Shown: positions 46,746-56,876, counted from the stretch's first letter. The stretch: DNA of 64,000 bases from Tetramitus jugosus (GCA_937625935.1 OW569359.1:372001-436000), one strand, 5' to 3'. Notes: generated by a model from the sequence alone, not told the origin. Translations and numbers: made by a program.

Positions 46746-47385
46746 AGTGGCTTTTCAAAAACAATTATAAATACTAGTAAAACAAATTAAAGCAACGATC
46801 TTTTATTGTTTGCGTGACAATAACATGGCAGTTCTGTGTTGAATCAGCTGCCGATTCACCTTCAGCCAGGACAAGCGAGCGAACACCATTGTACTCAAGA
46901 GATTGACTTCTTTTCATTTTGAATAAATAGAGAAAGAGTACACCATCAGGAAGAATGTGTCAGCCACATCGCCTTCATGAGCGAGTTCTCAGCCCGAGGG
47001 CGAGCTCTCACTCATGATGACAGTCTGAAGGATTCATCGTATCATCATGGGTGTAAAAAGTGTCTTACTAGTACAGTTGTACAAAAGACTAAGATGAATA
47101 TGTTTCAAACTCAAGTTGTTGCCACTTTCCCCCTGATACTTAAGCATACTTCTTCCTATTTTCCTGCCGCATCTCATGTGGGACAAAATTACACAAGTAT
47201 TTTGAACATGGCGGCGAAAAAGAAACAACGGAAGAAATCTGATCAGACACATGTCATACTCTTTTGTAAAGTTCTGCGTTGATCGCAGTTTTTATCAACA
47301 AACAGGGCGATTTTCCAGACAAGGAACTTCTTAAGGGGTCACCCCTGCAATAGAATAGAACCGCTTGAAAAAAAAGGAGAAGCAC
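46746..47385. other. Intergenic, no gene seen
   Basis: 640 bases between the TM9SF stop and the RGS-START start. One plus-strand frame (46977-47282) has no recognisable protein or codon bias. No RNA gene found by eye. Confidence 0.4.
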
Positions 47386-48958
47386 ATGGATCCATCAGAG
47401 TACATCTTCACACTCACCAGCATCTTGAATGGTACGTCCACTTCTTCCCATTGTTTTTTATTGTGTTACCTATGGAGAAGCCAAAGCTAAATTTCAGACT
47501 TTAAACATGACAGACAACGAGTGCCGCAAGTGCTTTCGAATATTTCTCAAGAGAGAGCACAATGAAGAGCCATTGGAGTTTCTAGATCGATTGCTCGATC
47601 TTGAACAGTTGGAACAGCAACAACTGCAGCTGCAGAATGAGAGTAATGACAAGATTGTTTCACTGGTTCATGAGCTCATTAGTCAATACATTGAAGCAAA
47701 TTCTCCAAAACAAATTAATTTATCGTCAAAGGACAGAACTGATTTACAACAGTTGGCCTCTCAGTGGACAACACTGTTAACGCAGCAGCAGCGGCAGCAC
47801 AATAAACAAGAATCATCATCGATTCCTCCAAGAGATCTGTCGCAAGAGGAGAGAGAACAAGTCCTAATCCAACAAGCTCCGAAGGATGATGTTGAAAAAC
47901 AAAGGCACGTGCTTGGCTCTCAATTGTTTAAGAATGTGAGGATCGTTGTGGAGACGGAGATGATGTGTGATGTGCTGCCCAGATTCCTTCGTTCCAATCT
48001 ATGGAACAGTTTGCTTCAAAAAAGTGCTCAACACGTCATGGGAAGTGTTGGGCGTCATCGAAAAGCAATGGAAATGTCCTATTGTGATGCTGACTTTATG
48101 GGTCATGTCGTGGAGGATCGCGATCTCTTCTTTCTGTGGAAGCTTTCGGAAGATAATTGCGATTGGAAGCTGGTAGGTTGGAACAAACGACGAAGAATTC
48201 TAGCCTTTTCATCTCACAGGATTAGGCAATACTTTCCTGACGTGTCATGGATGAGAGATGGCTCAGTCTCTAAATTTATGGGCATTTTGCCCTTCTCCTT
48301 TGAAATGTGTGAGCATTACATGTTTCATTCAAAGTACATGCAGATGTTTGATGAGAATGTAGTGAATCAGAGAACAGTTGCCTATTATTCGAATGAAGAA
48401 TTGAGAGAAAAGTACCCTGATAAGCGAGTATCAGAGGGAAGGAGCTCTGCTATCGTAATTTATGATGTTAAGTTTCCATTTCCATTGTCACCAAGAGTGT
48501 ATTGCGTAGCTGTGAGTGGTTACTTTGACAAGGAAGCAGGCGAAGGAGTGCTAATTTACAAGCCATGCCATCATCCAGAGTTGGACAAAGTGAACAAGAA
48601 GAAGGTATGCTTCTTCAAGGACTATCAATTGTACCTTGTGAAAAAGCTTGACGAGAAGAGAACAATGTACTTCCAGATTCATGTGTGCGACGTCGGCAGT
48701 AAATTAGGAAACAAGCTTATTAAGTTGGTTGTTTCTCAAAGAAGCAAGCAGTTGAGCGATAGCATTTACAAGTTCTTAAAGGCAAGAGAACATCTGCCAA
48801 TACCAGAGCACGATCTGACTGATGGAGTAATGAGATCATATTTGGACCACAAGAATTATGTGTTGTCGTCCAAGAGAGTACAAACAGATGCCTCATCTGA
48901 ATCGTCAAGTGACGGAGAGGCAGGTGTTTCATTTGGTCCTGTGTTTGGTAGGGCTTAG
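47386..48958 (+). CDS. RGS domain plus START-like domain protein (two exons)
   Basis: Exon 1 is 47386-47431 and exon 2 is 47487-48958. The intron 47432-47486 is only 55 bp (GTACGT...CAAAG), phase 1, giving 505 residues. The join reads TLTSILNAKFQTLNMT, the start of an RGS domain (residues 1 to about 210) with a Gln/Glu insert. The domain ends in VLPRFLRSNLWNSLLQ, matching the RGS final helix. Residues 230-470 resemble a START lipid-binding domain (MRDGSVSKFMGILPFSFEMC, then VYCVAVSGYFDKEAGEGVLI, then FQIHVCDVGSKLGNKLI). RGS proteins speed GTP hydrolysis by G-alpha; the START part could sense lipid. A Ser/Glu tail follows. The fusion type is one I associate with Naegleria. Confidence 0.75.
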
Positions 48959-49013
48959 GTTATTTGCATTTCAGATAGTTAATAATAAATAATGTCTTTA
49001 GTGATGCAAATCA

Positions 49014-50699
49014 TTACCAACCAGAGTGAACTGATTTTGGTTCATCGTAATATTCAACTGTTGTCATCATACCCGCAGCCAGATGGAATTCCATATGACA
49101 ATGCAATGGCCATACACCTGGATTGTCAGCATCGAATATAATGGAGACAGAGTGACATCCTCCCTGCACAATTACAGTGTCTCTCACAGCACCATTGACC
49201 AGTTTTTTGCCATCAATAGATAGGACCTGCAATCGATGACCATGCAAGTGCATTGGATGACCGTCCTGATTGTTGTTCAAAAAGTTGATTTGCACTCTCT
49301 GACCCAGCTTGACTCGCAGTGGGTTCGGATTTCTTGCGTAGGGTGCTTCAGGAACCATCTGATAGCTCTTTCCATTGATGCTATCGAAGCCATTGTCTCC
49401 TGTGAGCTTGATATCAAACACCTTGTCAACAGGCCTGACGGGTAGTGGATCCCAAGCACGCATCTTTAATTCGTCTCTATTGTCCATAAAACCGACAATT
49501 TTAGTGGCGATCACTGGTGGATTGGTTACATTGGTTGGATAAGTGTTCTGTGGATAGAGAATGATTCCACTCTGCAAACTATACTCTAATCCCTCACTAA
49601 TGGCCAAAATAGGGAACACTGTATCAGCATCCATCTCGTTCCTCTCTGGTATATGAATCAACAAGTCAACTCTCTGTGCATTGGTCAACCAGAATGAGTC
49701 CAACTGCAAAGGGTGAACCAATTGACCATCGACTGCAACGATAAACGATCTTTGGATGAGTAGTGGGGGTACTATTATGCGATAACTTGTCATTCCACTC
49801 GCATTAATGATACGAACACGTGTGTACTTTCCATGAGTAACTTTCACCTTAATAGGATCCTCCAAAGACCTACCATTTGCAATTAACTGATCATAGAACA
49901 CGTCATGTGTCGTCGCTTCCGTTACATCGGGACACTCTGGGAACGGCTTTGTGGCATTTTCAAAGCCCTGCTTCAGAAACTCGTATACAGCTTCTTGATC
50001 ACAAGAACGAGGAGCTCGATTACCATAAAGCTTCTTGTAAATTGTTGGATTATGTCCACGAGGATACCACTTGTTTTTGGCACCAACTTGAGAAGCATCC
50101 AAAGTGTATGGACAAACGTCCTGCAGAAACATGACGCTCTCTTGAGCGTTCAACAGCTCATGATACAACGGGTAAGCAGGATTTACCTTGCCTTGAACAA
50201 TCAACGGTGCAGCCATTCCCTCACCTAGCTGCAGTGCGTAATGAGAGTGCAAAAAGTTAGTTCCTACATTGTGCTCCAACAAGGCATACTCTATGAGTTG
50301 TTGCCTACCAGCTTCCAGTGGCAAAGAGCTAATGTAAGGAGCTCCATCGAGCACACTAGGAGGTGTCAATCCATGGGCATGAACAATAACAGGCTCTTCA
50401 TTGGGCAAGTCATTCTGGTAAATGACACTAAAGGGTTCCTTGTTGACATCCGAGATGAACACACAACCGACATTGTCAATTGTTTTCCAATGAGGTCCTT
50501 CACCAACAATGGACTTGAATGTGTAAAGTCGTTTTCCGTTGGTTACGACGGGCAATTGTTGTTCAACGATTCGCAACAGGGTTGGTTGAATCGATGATGA
50601 CGATGGAGCAGAACAAGACACGAGCTCAAGTGACCCACACAGAACAACAACAAGGATAAGGAGCAGCAAATAGCATGAAACGAGTGGAAATGTCCTCAT
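49014..50699 (-). CDS. Multicopper oxidase (laccase-like), secreted
   Basis: 561 residues from ATG 50699, with a signal peptide (YLLLLILVVVLCGSLELVS). All four copper-binding motifs are present: PVIVHAHGLTPP, NFLHSHYALQLGEG, DGHPMHLHGHRLQV and WPLHCHMEFHLAAGMM. They supply ten His and one Cys ligand to the type 1 copper and trinuclear cluster. The segments between follow a three-cupredoxin plan. The enzyme oxidises phenols, amines or metal ions and reduces O2 to water; substrate cannot be told, though the Met after HLAAG fits a type 1 axial ligand. It would act outside the cell or in vacuoles. Confidence 0.92.
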   Translation of the reverse strand: MRTFPLVSCYLLLLILVVVLCGSLELVSCSAPSSSSIQPTLLRIVEQQLPVVTNGKRLYTFKSIVGEGPHWKTIDNVGCVFISDVNKEPFSVIYQNDLPNEEPVIVHAHGLTPPSVLDGAPYISSLPLEAGRQQLIEYALLEHNVGTNFLHSHYALQLGEGMAAPLIVQGKVNPAYPLYHELLNAQESVMFLQDVCPYTLDASQVGAKNKWYPRGHNPTIYKKLYGNRAPRSCDQEAVYEFLKQGFENATKPFPECPDVTEATTHDVFYDQLIANGRSLEDPIKVKVTHGKYTRVRIINASGMTSYRIIVPPLLIQRSFIVAVDGQLVHPLQLDSFWLTNAQRVDLLIHIPERNEMDADTVFPILAISEGLEYSLQSGIILYPQNTYPTNVTNPPVIATKIVGFMDNRDELKMRAWDPLPVRPVDKVFDIKLTGDNGFDSINGKSYQMVPEAPYARNPNPLRVKLGQRVQINFLNNNQDGHPMHLHGHRLQVLSIDGKKLVNGAVRDTVIVQGGCHSVSIIFDADNPGVWPLHCHMEFHLAAGMMTTVEYYDEPKSVHSGW

Positions 50700-50997
50700 G
50701 CTTTTTTCTGAAATGAGATTTACCCAAATCAAAGTCCCGAAATTGGAAATCGGGGAATTGAGTGCTTACACATAAAAGGCCTTCCAATTTACCATTAACT
50801 TGTTGTTAACAACAGTGACTGTCAGTGGAGGAATCATCTTCGGTGAATCCATTATCAGTACACTGTGTGGCTTAAGAATTTTATTCTGGTATTTTTGGGA
50901 TGAAGGGTGAGAAATAGCTTTTTCTAGTTGGGTTAATAACAGACTAGGTCGGTCACACAAGGATCCATACAGAGGAAATAAAATACAATCATTAACT

Positions 50998-51897
50998 ATG
51001 GTTTACTACCAATTCTCAAAGGAAATTCTTGCATTGGAGATTGAAGTTGCTCAAGGTGTCGCCGTGATTGACAAGAGTCACCATAAACATTTTAGAGCTT
51101 CTCATGAGGTGAATGAAAATGATCGATTCGCATTGGTTTGTGACCATGAGAAAAATTGTTTATTGTTGATTGATGTTGATAGTGGAAAAGTGATTGAAAA
51201 GTTGTTTGAAGGTCATTTCGAGCTACCCACCAATGTTGTTGTATTTGAGGGTCGCCAGAATGACTCACTTATGGTTGTTGTGACGGATCGAAGAGCAAAG
51301 AACATTCAACTGTTCAATCTGAATCAGAGAAAATTCATTCGAAAATTTGAAATTGATGAAAATTCAGAGCAATTCGTACCTCATGCGATTGCTTTTGACG
51401 CACAATCCAACAACATTGTGGTGACTGACCGTGGTGAGCATCAAGTGTACATTTATGATGCTGAGAGCGGCAAGATTAAGAATAGTTTTGGTTCACTGGG
51501 ACTTACTGAAGGAAAACTATGTGGTCCACGAGGTATTGCCGTTGATAACAAGGGTCATATTGTCGTGTGTGACACGCAGAATCATCGATTGCAGGTCTTT
51601 AATGCCGATGGAGAATATTTGAGAAGTGTAGGATATGAGGGACAGAAACCAGGGCAACTCGTTCTCCCAACTTCCATAGCCATTGATCACAAGGGTAATT
51701 ACGTGGTGTTGGATGCAGGAAACAAGCGTATTCAGGTGTTTGATTCCAAGAGTGGATCTTGTTGCTTTGTTTGGAGCAATGATCTCCTTGTCTTACCATC
51801 TGGAATTTCTGCTGACCACTCGAGCAATCGTATCGTGGTTTCCGATCTTCATTCTCTCCTTATTTTTGAACAACCTCTCTCCCAGAGTTATGCGTAA
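50998..51897 (+). CDS. NHL-repeat beta-propeller protein
   Basis: 299 residues from ATG 50998. At least five NHL units are visible: QSNNIVVTDRGEHQVYIYDA, KGHIVVCDTQNHRLQVFNAD, KGNYVVLDAGNKRIQVFDSK and similar, with the G.(L/I).GPRGIAVD spacer (LCGPRGIAVDNKGHIVV). The first two blades are degenerate. The protein has no signal peptide or other domain, so it is a free cytosolic propeller, probably a binding scaffold. NHL-only proteins are numerous in Naegleria by my recollection. Confidence 0.88.
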   Translation: MVYYQFSKEILALEIEVAQGVAVIDKSHHKHFRASHEVNENDRFALVCDHEKNCLLLIDVDSGKVIEKLFEGHFELPTNVVVFEGRQNDSLMVVVTDRRAKNIQLFNLNQRKFIRKFEIDENSEQFVPHAIAFDAQSNNIVVTDRGEHQVYIYDAESGKIKNSFGSLGLTEGKLCGPRGIAVDNKGHIVVCDTQNHRLQVFNADGEYLRSVGYEGQKPGQLVLPTSIAIDHKGNYVVLDAGNKRIQVFDSKSGSCCFVWSNDLLVLPSGISADHSSNRIVVSDLHSLLIFEQPLSQSYA

Positions 51898-52398
51898 AGG
51901 AAGTCAGATCAACGAGCTCCCGAGTTTTACCCATCAGTCAAACGAACAAATAAAAGAATGGATATTGAACGAAGGATATCAGAGTCAACGTGTTGAGGAT
52001 GACGAAACCACTACATCACTCAAAGTACTTCGTCACAATTCGAGAGGAAGTGATCTTTGTTATCGTTGAGGCGCTATCGGTGTTCTTAGTGACAAGTAGT
52101 GTGCTCTTCGTTGTGTGGCGTGCAATGTCATACAAAGAAGCAAGAGTTTACGAGTGAAGATTACTCAGCCAATTCAGATTGTGCCGGTGATGTTGATTCT
52201 CGCTGGTACTACAATGTAGTGTCCTCACACTTCATTGATTTGCCAAGGTGGTGTTTGCTTTCGTGGCTCTCCTACCAACAAAAGACCCTCAAAACAGATC
52301 ACAAGCAGCAAATACACACAACTCCTCTGTTCAAGACACAGATTCACCATTAAATTTCATTTTATGTGGGACAATGTTAACGTTAGTTGAGAATTACA
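51898..52398. other. Intergenic, no gene seen
   Basis: 501 bases between convergent genes. Overlapping frames at 51683-52069 and 52099-52353 are shadows or chance. No RNA gene or repeat seen. Confidence 0.45.
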
Positions 52399-53610
52399 TT
52401 ATTCATGATACTTAGTTGCTTTCTCCAAGGCCAATTTTGCATTCTCAGCATCCGCCAATGAGAGCAGCACCTTTTGCTGCAAATGTCCACTCATCCATTG
52501 CTTGTATGACATGGTCAACTCAGCATACGTTCCAAACGAAACTCTAGGATAAAAGCTCATGAATGCAAACCAGAAAATCACGAGAGCAGGATATGCGCTA
52601 TAGAATGGTCTCAACACATAATCCTTTGCAGTACGGTTCTTGAATCCCATCATATTAAAGAAGAATACAACCGCCATCAACACAAAGAACGCAATTGTTT
52701 GCCACAATGGTTGCATTCTGTTCTTGACAAACTTTTTCTGACGAATGTAAAGGATTACAATCCACATCAAATGAACACCGTACAACACCAAAAAGTTGAT
52801 CAAGAGCAAAGACGCAAATGCATATCCTGCTTTTGCTGGGAATGACATGAGATACTGGAGCAGTGCAGTGACCAATAACCAAGCGTACATTACAAAAATA
52901 CCCACTCGATTCCACACATTTCTGATGGGATAAGCCTCTGTAGCAAAGAAGAAGGGACGACTCACATTCTGAATCGTCACACTCGATCCAATCAAATCCT
53001 TGACGAGCACCTCTGTCTGTGAGCTCTTCTCTTCCAACTTGTTTAGCTTTTGATAGTGCTGCACCAAGATTTTCTTGTTACTGACACTCAATCGATAAGT
53101 GTGAACTGGCGGACTCAAAATTCTAAGAATAAATTGAGGCGTTACAATACACAGCAACAGATAACAAAAAACGTGAATGACTTTCATGAGCGCTTGAATC
53201 ACTGGTTGATTCAACAACCATGTCCAAGAGCTACACGTTGTTTCATCAGACGTGTTCAACACATCCCAGTCATGAAACGTAGCAGAGTACTGTTTGGTCC
53301 AGGAGGATGAAGCTTGAGAAGCTTCTTCCAACAGTCGACTGTTGCTACTGAGATCTTCCAACGGTTGTAGCACTGAATTGTACTTTTTTTCATTTTTTCC
53401 AAAAAATTCTTCTCCTTGTTGTTGTTGTTGTTGTTGATAGAGTGGTTGATGTTGAGGTAGGTGTTCAATAGTAGCAGTAGTGTTACCAGTGACAGGTGAA
53501 GTAGTGTCGTCATTATCGGAGAGTAAACGATGTTGGTCATCGTGATCACGGTACACTTGTTGTGCACTTACCTGGTAGGATGCCTGTAGATCTTGTGGGT
53601 AAGGATCCAT
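52399..53610 (-). CDS. Polytopic membrane protein, unknown family
   Basis: 403 residues from ATG 53610. A Gln/His-rich leader of about 90 residues contains a run of seven Gln. Six or so hydrophobic segments follow (VIHVFCYLLLCIVTPQFILR, VGIFVMYAWLLVTALLQYLM, AFASLLLINFLVLYGVHLMW, TIAFFVLMAVVFFFNMMGF and a last one near YPALVIFWFAFMSFYP). A loop rich in Lys and Gln lies between the first two (SVSNKKILVQHYQKLNKLEE). The C-terminal 50 residues are helical and cytosolic-looking. No family recognised; a receptor-like topology is possible. Confidence 0.6.
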   Translation of the reverse strand: MDPYPQDLQASYQVSAQQVYRDHDDQHRLLSDNDDTTSPVTGNTTATIEHLPQHQPLYQQQQQQQGEEFFGKNEKKYNSVLQPLEDLSSNSRLLEEASQASSSWTKQYSATFHDWDVLNTSDETTCSSWTWLLNQPVIQALMKVIHVFCYLLLCIVTPQFILRILSPPVHTYRLSVSNKKILVQHYQKLNKLEEKSSQTEVLVKDLIGSSVTIQNVSRPFFFATEAYPIRNVWNRVGIFVMYAWLLVTALLQYLMSFPAKAGYAFASLLLINFLVLYGVHLMWIVILYIRQKKFVKNRMQPLWQTIAFFVLMAVVFFFNMMGFKNRTAKDYVLRPFYSAYPALVIFWFAFMSFYPRVSFGTYAELTMSYKQWMSGHLQQKVLLSLADAENAKLALEKATKYHE

Positions 53611-53757
53611 ATGTGTGCTATTGTTGTGTGATCTTGGCGATATGGGGTTTTTGATGTGGTGTTGTTGTTTTATGCCAATTTCTTTTTTTGACCTTCCAAG
53701 TGGGAGAAGTTTTATTGCACATCTTTTTGAAGAGAGGCATAAATAAATGGTGGCACA

Positions 53758-54306
53758 TTACAGGATGGATTTCAAGAAATCTTGCCATTGTTGCAAAGTC
53801 CAACTGCTGCTTGCTTCGCTTTCCATTAATCCGTTGATGGCTACGGAAGGAGTCACGTGAACCGAGTTTTGACGAGCATATTTTTGCTGATTCTTCATCC
53901 AGCGATCGACTCTCTGGAAATCTTCATCCTTGAATGGATGTCCAGTGAATTGACCTACTTGATCTTTCAGTTGTTTCGTGGTCAACTCACTCACTGCCTC
54001 ATCAGAATAAGTTGTCTGATTGGTCATGATGGCTCTCATGCTCTTGAATGCAGCTTCGTCTCCACTGTCAAAGTAAGCCTGAGCAACATTGCATGTCAAG
54101 TGAGTGCTCTGTGGATGCCATGGTTGAACCAAATGGATCACTCTCAACTGAATGCCAGTCTCCTTTTCCACCAATTCTTCCAAAGTGAGAAAAGCTTTGG
54201 TGCTGAAGGGACAGAGAACGTCAATAAATGCTTCAACAATAACCTTTGGATCTTTGGTGTTCCCTTTGATGTAACCAATATATCTGGGCGCGAGTCTTGT
54301 GGTCAT
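53758..54306 (-). CDS. DsbA-like thioredoxin-fold protein
   Basis: 182 residues from ATG 54306 with no signal peptide. VIVEAFIDVLCPFSTKAFLT is the first strand and active-site helix, with CPFS instead of CxxC: the nucleophilic Cys is kept, the resolving Cys is Ser. A helical insert follows, with HVTPSVAINGLME giving the cis-Pro loop (VTPSV). This matches the DSBA-like/Thioredoxin_4 group seen in fungi and protists. With one Cys it may act as a monothiol reductase or glutathione-linked enzyme rather than a disulfide maker. Its start codon lies at the very end of a LINE relic, so its promoter was probably changed by that insertion. Confidence 0.75.
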   Translation of the reverse strand: MTTRLAPRYIGYIKGNTKDPKVIVEAFIDVLCPFSTKAFLTLEELVEKETGIQLRVIHLVQPWHPQSTHLTCNVAQAYFDSGDEAAFKSMRAIMTNQTTYSDEAVSELTTKQLKDQVGQFTGHPFKDEDFQRVDRWMKNQQKYARQNSVHVTPSVAINGLMESEASSSWTLQQWQDFLKSIL

Positions 54307-54309
54307 TTT

Positions 54310-54840
54310 GGAAAGTGCTTGGAATTTTGGAGATCAAAGTTTTCACCTCAGATGTTTTAGCTTTCTTACCGGCTTCTGCTGTTTTGATCCCAATCGCTAC
54401 CAGTCCGTTGGTGACATCTTCGATGGCATTTGTTTCTATGCCCATCATACCTTTCAGAAACTCTCTGCTCGTCCATCGCAAAGGACGCTTTTCCATCTTG
54501 CCGTCCTTCAGTCTCACATATGTGACACGCCCATTCTGATCAGCTCCTTACTGACTGTCAAGGCTAGACATCTTCTTGCATACACAGCCCTTGGACATCG
54601 AATGAGACAGTGCAACACACTTTCGGGCTCTTTGTTGCACCAGACACACTTTGTGGGCTCGGCACAAGTGTTGTACAGACATCGAACAACATCCTCCGTA
54701 TGTAGAGTCCCACTTCTGACCTGAAGTTGGAACCATTCCAGCCTTCTGTCAACAGAGTGTGGGTACTTGAGAAAGCAGAAGTATGCTCCACTGTAGTTGG
54801 CATCCTTTTGAATCCACCAACACTCGCTCTTCCAATGGTA
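54310..54840 (-). mobile_element. Older non-LTR retrotransposon 3' relic
   Basis: On the minus strand, one frame gives a zinc-knuckle end of a reverse transcriptase ORF (WFQLQVRSGTLHTEDVVRC, then CVWCNKEPESVLHCLIRC). Another frame continues with RLKDGKMEKRPLRWTSREFL, then GLVAIGIKTAEAGKK. Both match, in order, the younger relic at 54856-55507, so one frame shift separates them. The 5' side of the relic continued past 54840 into 55523-55545 before the younger insertion split it. Its 3' limit reaches the DsbA-like start. Confidence 0.72.
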
Positions 54841-54855
54841 TTTTTAGATCGCATG
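54841..54855 (+). repeat. Target-site duplication, left
   Basis: TTTTTAGATCGCATG, repeated exactly at 55508-55522 on the other side of the LINE insertion. Confidence 0.85.
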
Positions 54856-55507
54856 TTTTTTTTTTTTTTTTTTCATACAACATTTGTTGCCACTTTATTC
54901 TATGCACTACAGTGAGACGTGTTGTCGCTCAGAACCGCAGGTTCTGAGCTATTGTTCACCTCTCTTCGCTACTGAGTCTCTCCAGACTTTATGTAACCGT
55001 TTGATGCAAGACCTCTTCATTGCATTCACCAGCCTTTTAACCTTTGTTTCCCTCTTCTTGCGACCATACACAACCAGCTCCTTCATCAATACATCCTTCT
55101 GATCATCCTCTTTTCCCATTAACCCTGCTAGGATTTCTTCAGTGGTTCGACTTGGGCTTAGTGGTACCAATTTCCCGTCATCGTAAACCACATCATCGAA
55201 CCACATCTTTAGCTTGACTGGTCTCATAAACTCCAGCTTGTCCAATTTGGCTTTAAATTCCTCCACCAGTTCTTTCCTTACCCTTTTGGCTTCATGACAT
55301 TCCACCAGTAAGTGGCTGATCGTCTCCGGTGCACTCGCGCAGTGAGCACACACGACCTCCATCGACGGCTCATACAAGTCACGCAGAACAGTCTTTGTGT
55401 GGAGCGTACCACTTCTAACTTGATGGTAAAACCACAATTCACTTCTTTCCAGGCCGAACGGACACTTTAGAAATTCATTCCACTCTCAAAGAAATTCATT
55501 CCACTCT
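54856..55507 (-). mobile_element. 5'-truncated LINE insertion with A tail and 15 bp target duplication
   Basis: The frame 54949-55437 encodes the zf-RVT end of a non-LTR element: FYHQVRSGTLHTKTVLRDLY, then CAHCASAPETISHLLVEC (C-C-H-C knuckle), then a basic tail ending WRDSVAKRGEQ. An 18-19 base T run at 54856-54873 (A tail on the element strand) ends it. TTTTTAGATCGCATG flanks it at 54841-54855 and 55508-55522, a clean target-site duplication. Only about 650 bp of the element were copied. An 18 bp direct repeat (AAATTCATTCCACTCT type) lies near its 5' end at 55471-55507. Confidence 0.85.
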
Positions 55508-55522
55508 TTTTTAGATCGCATG
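55508..55522 (+). repeat. Target-site duplication, right
   Basis: TTTTTAGATCGCATG, the partner of 54841-54855. It lies 30 bp upstream of the tRNA-Gly gene. Confidence 0.85.
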
Positions 55523-55551
55523 ATCATCTTTCAAGCTTATTGAATGTAGGA

Positions 55552-55622
55552 GCGTCGATGGTGTAGAGGCAGCATCTCAGCCTTCCAAGCTGAGGACCCG
55601 GGTTCGATTCCCGGTCGACGCA
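55552..55622 (+). tRNA. tRNA-Gly (anticodon UCC)
   Basis: 71 bases. The acceptor stem GCGTCGA pairs with TCGACGC, with discriminator A. The anticodon arm is TCAGC-CTTCCAA-GCTGA, with anticodon TCC reading GGA. The T arm is CCGGG-TTCGATT-CCCGG. The A box TGGTGTAGAGGC and B box GGTTCGATTCC are normal, and there is no intron. It is followed by a T run (CATTTTGTCC) suitable for polymerase III termination. Confidence 0.95.
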
Positions 55623-55697
55623 TTTTGTCCCTTTTCCGCGTTTTCTTTATTATTGCATGAACAAAAAAATTTTGATCTCACAACAAACACCAAAACA

Positions 55698-56447
55698 ATG
55701 AACAATAATTTACCACATCATCATCAACAACAACACCAATCGGAACAAACAACATCCATACTGTCCACTGAGACTCTCCTCATTCTCGCCACTGCATTCA
55801 TCGGTGGTGCCCTATTTTCCTCCTTTTGTCACAAATTTTTATTTAAAAACAACACATGTGTGTCATTGTCATCATCATTAGCAGTAGAGAAGAAGGATGA
55901 TACGAATCAAAAAGAGGAGAAACCAAAAGATGATATCAGCAAAAAAGAAGAAGACAATGATGATGAAGAATTGACTGATTTGGAAAATTTATCAACAGAT
56001 GACGAACAAGATGATGATGGAGAAGAAGAAGAAGACGATGAAGAGGAAGAAGAAGATTATGAACGGAAAAAAATGGTTCTCGTTGTGCGAACCGATCTGA
56101 AAATGGGTGTTGGAAAAGTGGCGGCACAGTGCAGTCATGCCACGTTGGGTGTCTATCGTAGAGTTGTGCGGCGACACAAGATGCGCCGATCAGAAAAAAC
56201 GGGTCGCGACGTCAATTGGTTAATGGATTGGAGTGAGAGTGGTTGCGCAAAAATTGCGCTGCGTGTGAATACGCTGGACGAGATGAATAAGATTCGTGAA
56301 GCTGTGGACCAGTTGGGATTGCCGTCTTATCTTGTGATTGATGCAGGAAAAACGCAAATTGCTCGCAACAGTGCGACTGTGCTTGCTGTTGGACCAGCGC
56401 CAGAGAGCTTGGTCAACAGTTGCACAGGACATTTGAAGTTGTTGTAA
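55698..56447 (+). CDS. PTRH2: Peptidyl-tRNA hydrolase 2, membrane-anchored
   Basis: 249 residues from ATG 55698; an in-frame TTG at 55653 is rejected. One hydrophobic segment (ILATAFIGGALFSSFCHKFL, about 33-52) precedes an acidic linker with long Asp/Glu runs. The PTH2 domain (about 124-249) has KMVLVVRTDLKMGVGKVAAQ, then CSHATLGVYRR. SYLVIDAGKTQIARNSATVL follows, then AVGPAP and the family end (GHLKLL). Catalysis uses the Lys/His and Asp of these motifs to release peptides from tRNA after aborted translation. The N-terminal anchor agrees with the mitochondrial outer-membrane form in animals. Confidence 0.93.
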   Translation: MNNNLPHHHQQQHQSEQTTSILSTETLLILATAFIGGALFSSFCHKFLFKNNTCVSLSSSLAVEKKDDTNQKEEKPKDDISKKEEDNDDEELTDLENLSTDDEQDDDGEEEEDDEEEEEDYERKKMVLVVRTDLKMGVGKVAAQCSHATLGVYRRVVRRHKMRRSEKTGRDVNWLMDWSESGCAKIALRVNTLDEMNKIREAVDQLGLPSYLVIDAGKTQIARNSATVLAVGPAPESLVNSCTGHLKLL

Positions 56448-56876
56448 AGATTTACAAGTTTTTAATTTTATAATTTACAATCTGAAAAATACAAAAAATG
56501 CACAACAATTAAAAAGATCGTTGGCCAAAAGGGAAGTTGTGAGCAGGAAATCATATTGTTCATCATCATCTTCTTCTTCTCACACCCTTTGTTGTTGTTA
56601 ATTGAGGAGGAGAGCATGTGAAATTGCAATGAACTTCAGATGAAGTACCCCCTAATGGCTTCAATGATCATTGCAAGTCCTTTTGGGTTCACACGGACGT
56701 ATTCCTTCGATGTCAATACTCTTGACAACTAGAAGGCTCCAGAAACAAGATCAATCCTAATTATACAACATTTGAGCTTGCTCATGGTGAATTGGAGGCT
56801 GTATCCTCTTTCAACAAACCACTGCAACTATTACACGTGTAAATATCGGTCATCTCATTGAAACTACTAGCGTCGT
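56448..56876. other. Intergenic between convergent genes, no gene seen
   Basis: 429 bases with no coding pattern, RNA gene or repeat that I can recognise. Confidence 0.5.

Noticed and set aside
50766-50960. 64-residue minus-strand frame upstream of the multicopper oxidase
   Set aside because: No recognisable protein, no good start, and it lies in the promoter gap between divergent genes.
55471-55507. Short tandem copy of AAATTCATTCCACTCT as a regulatory array
   Set aside because: Only two copies at the 5' truncation point of the LINE; more likely a by-product of the insertion.
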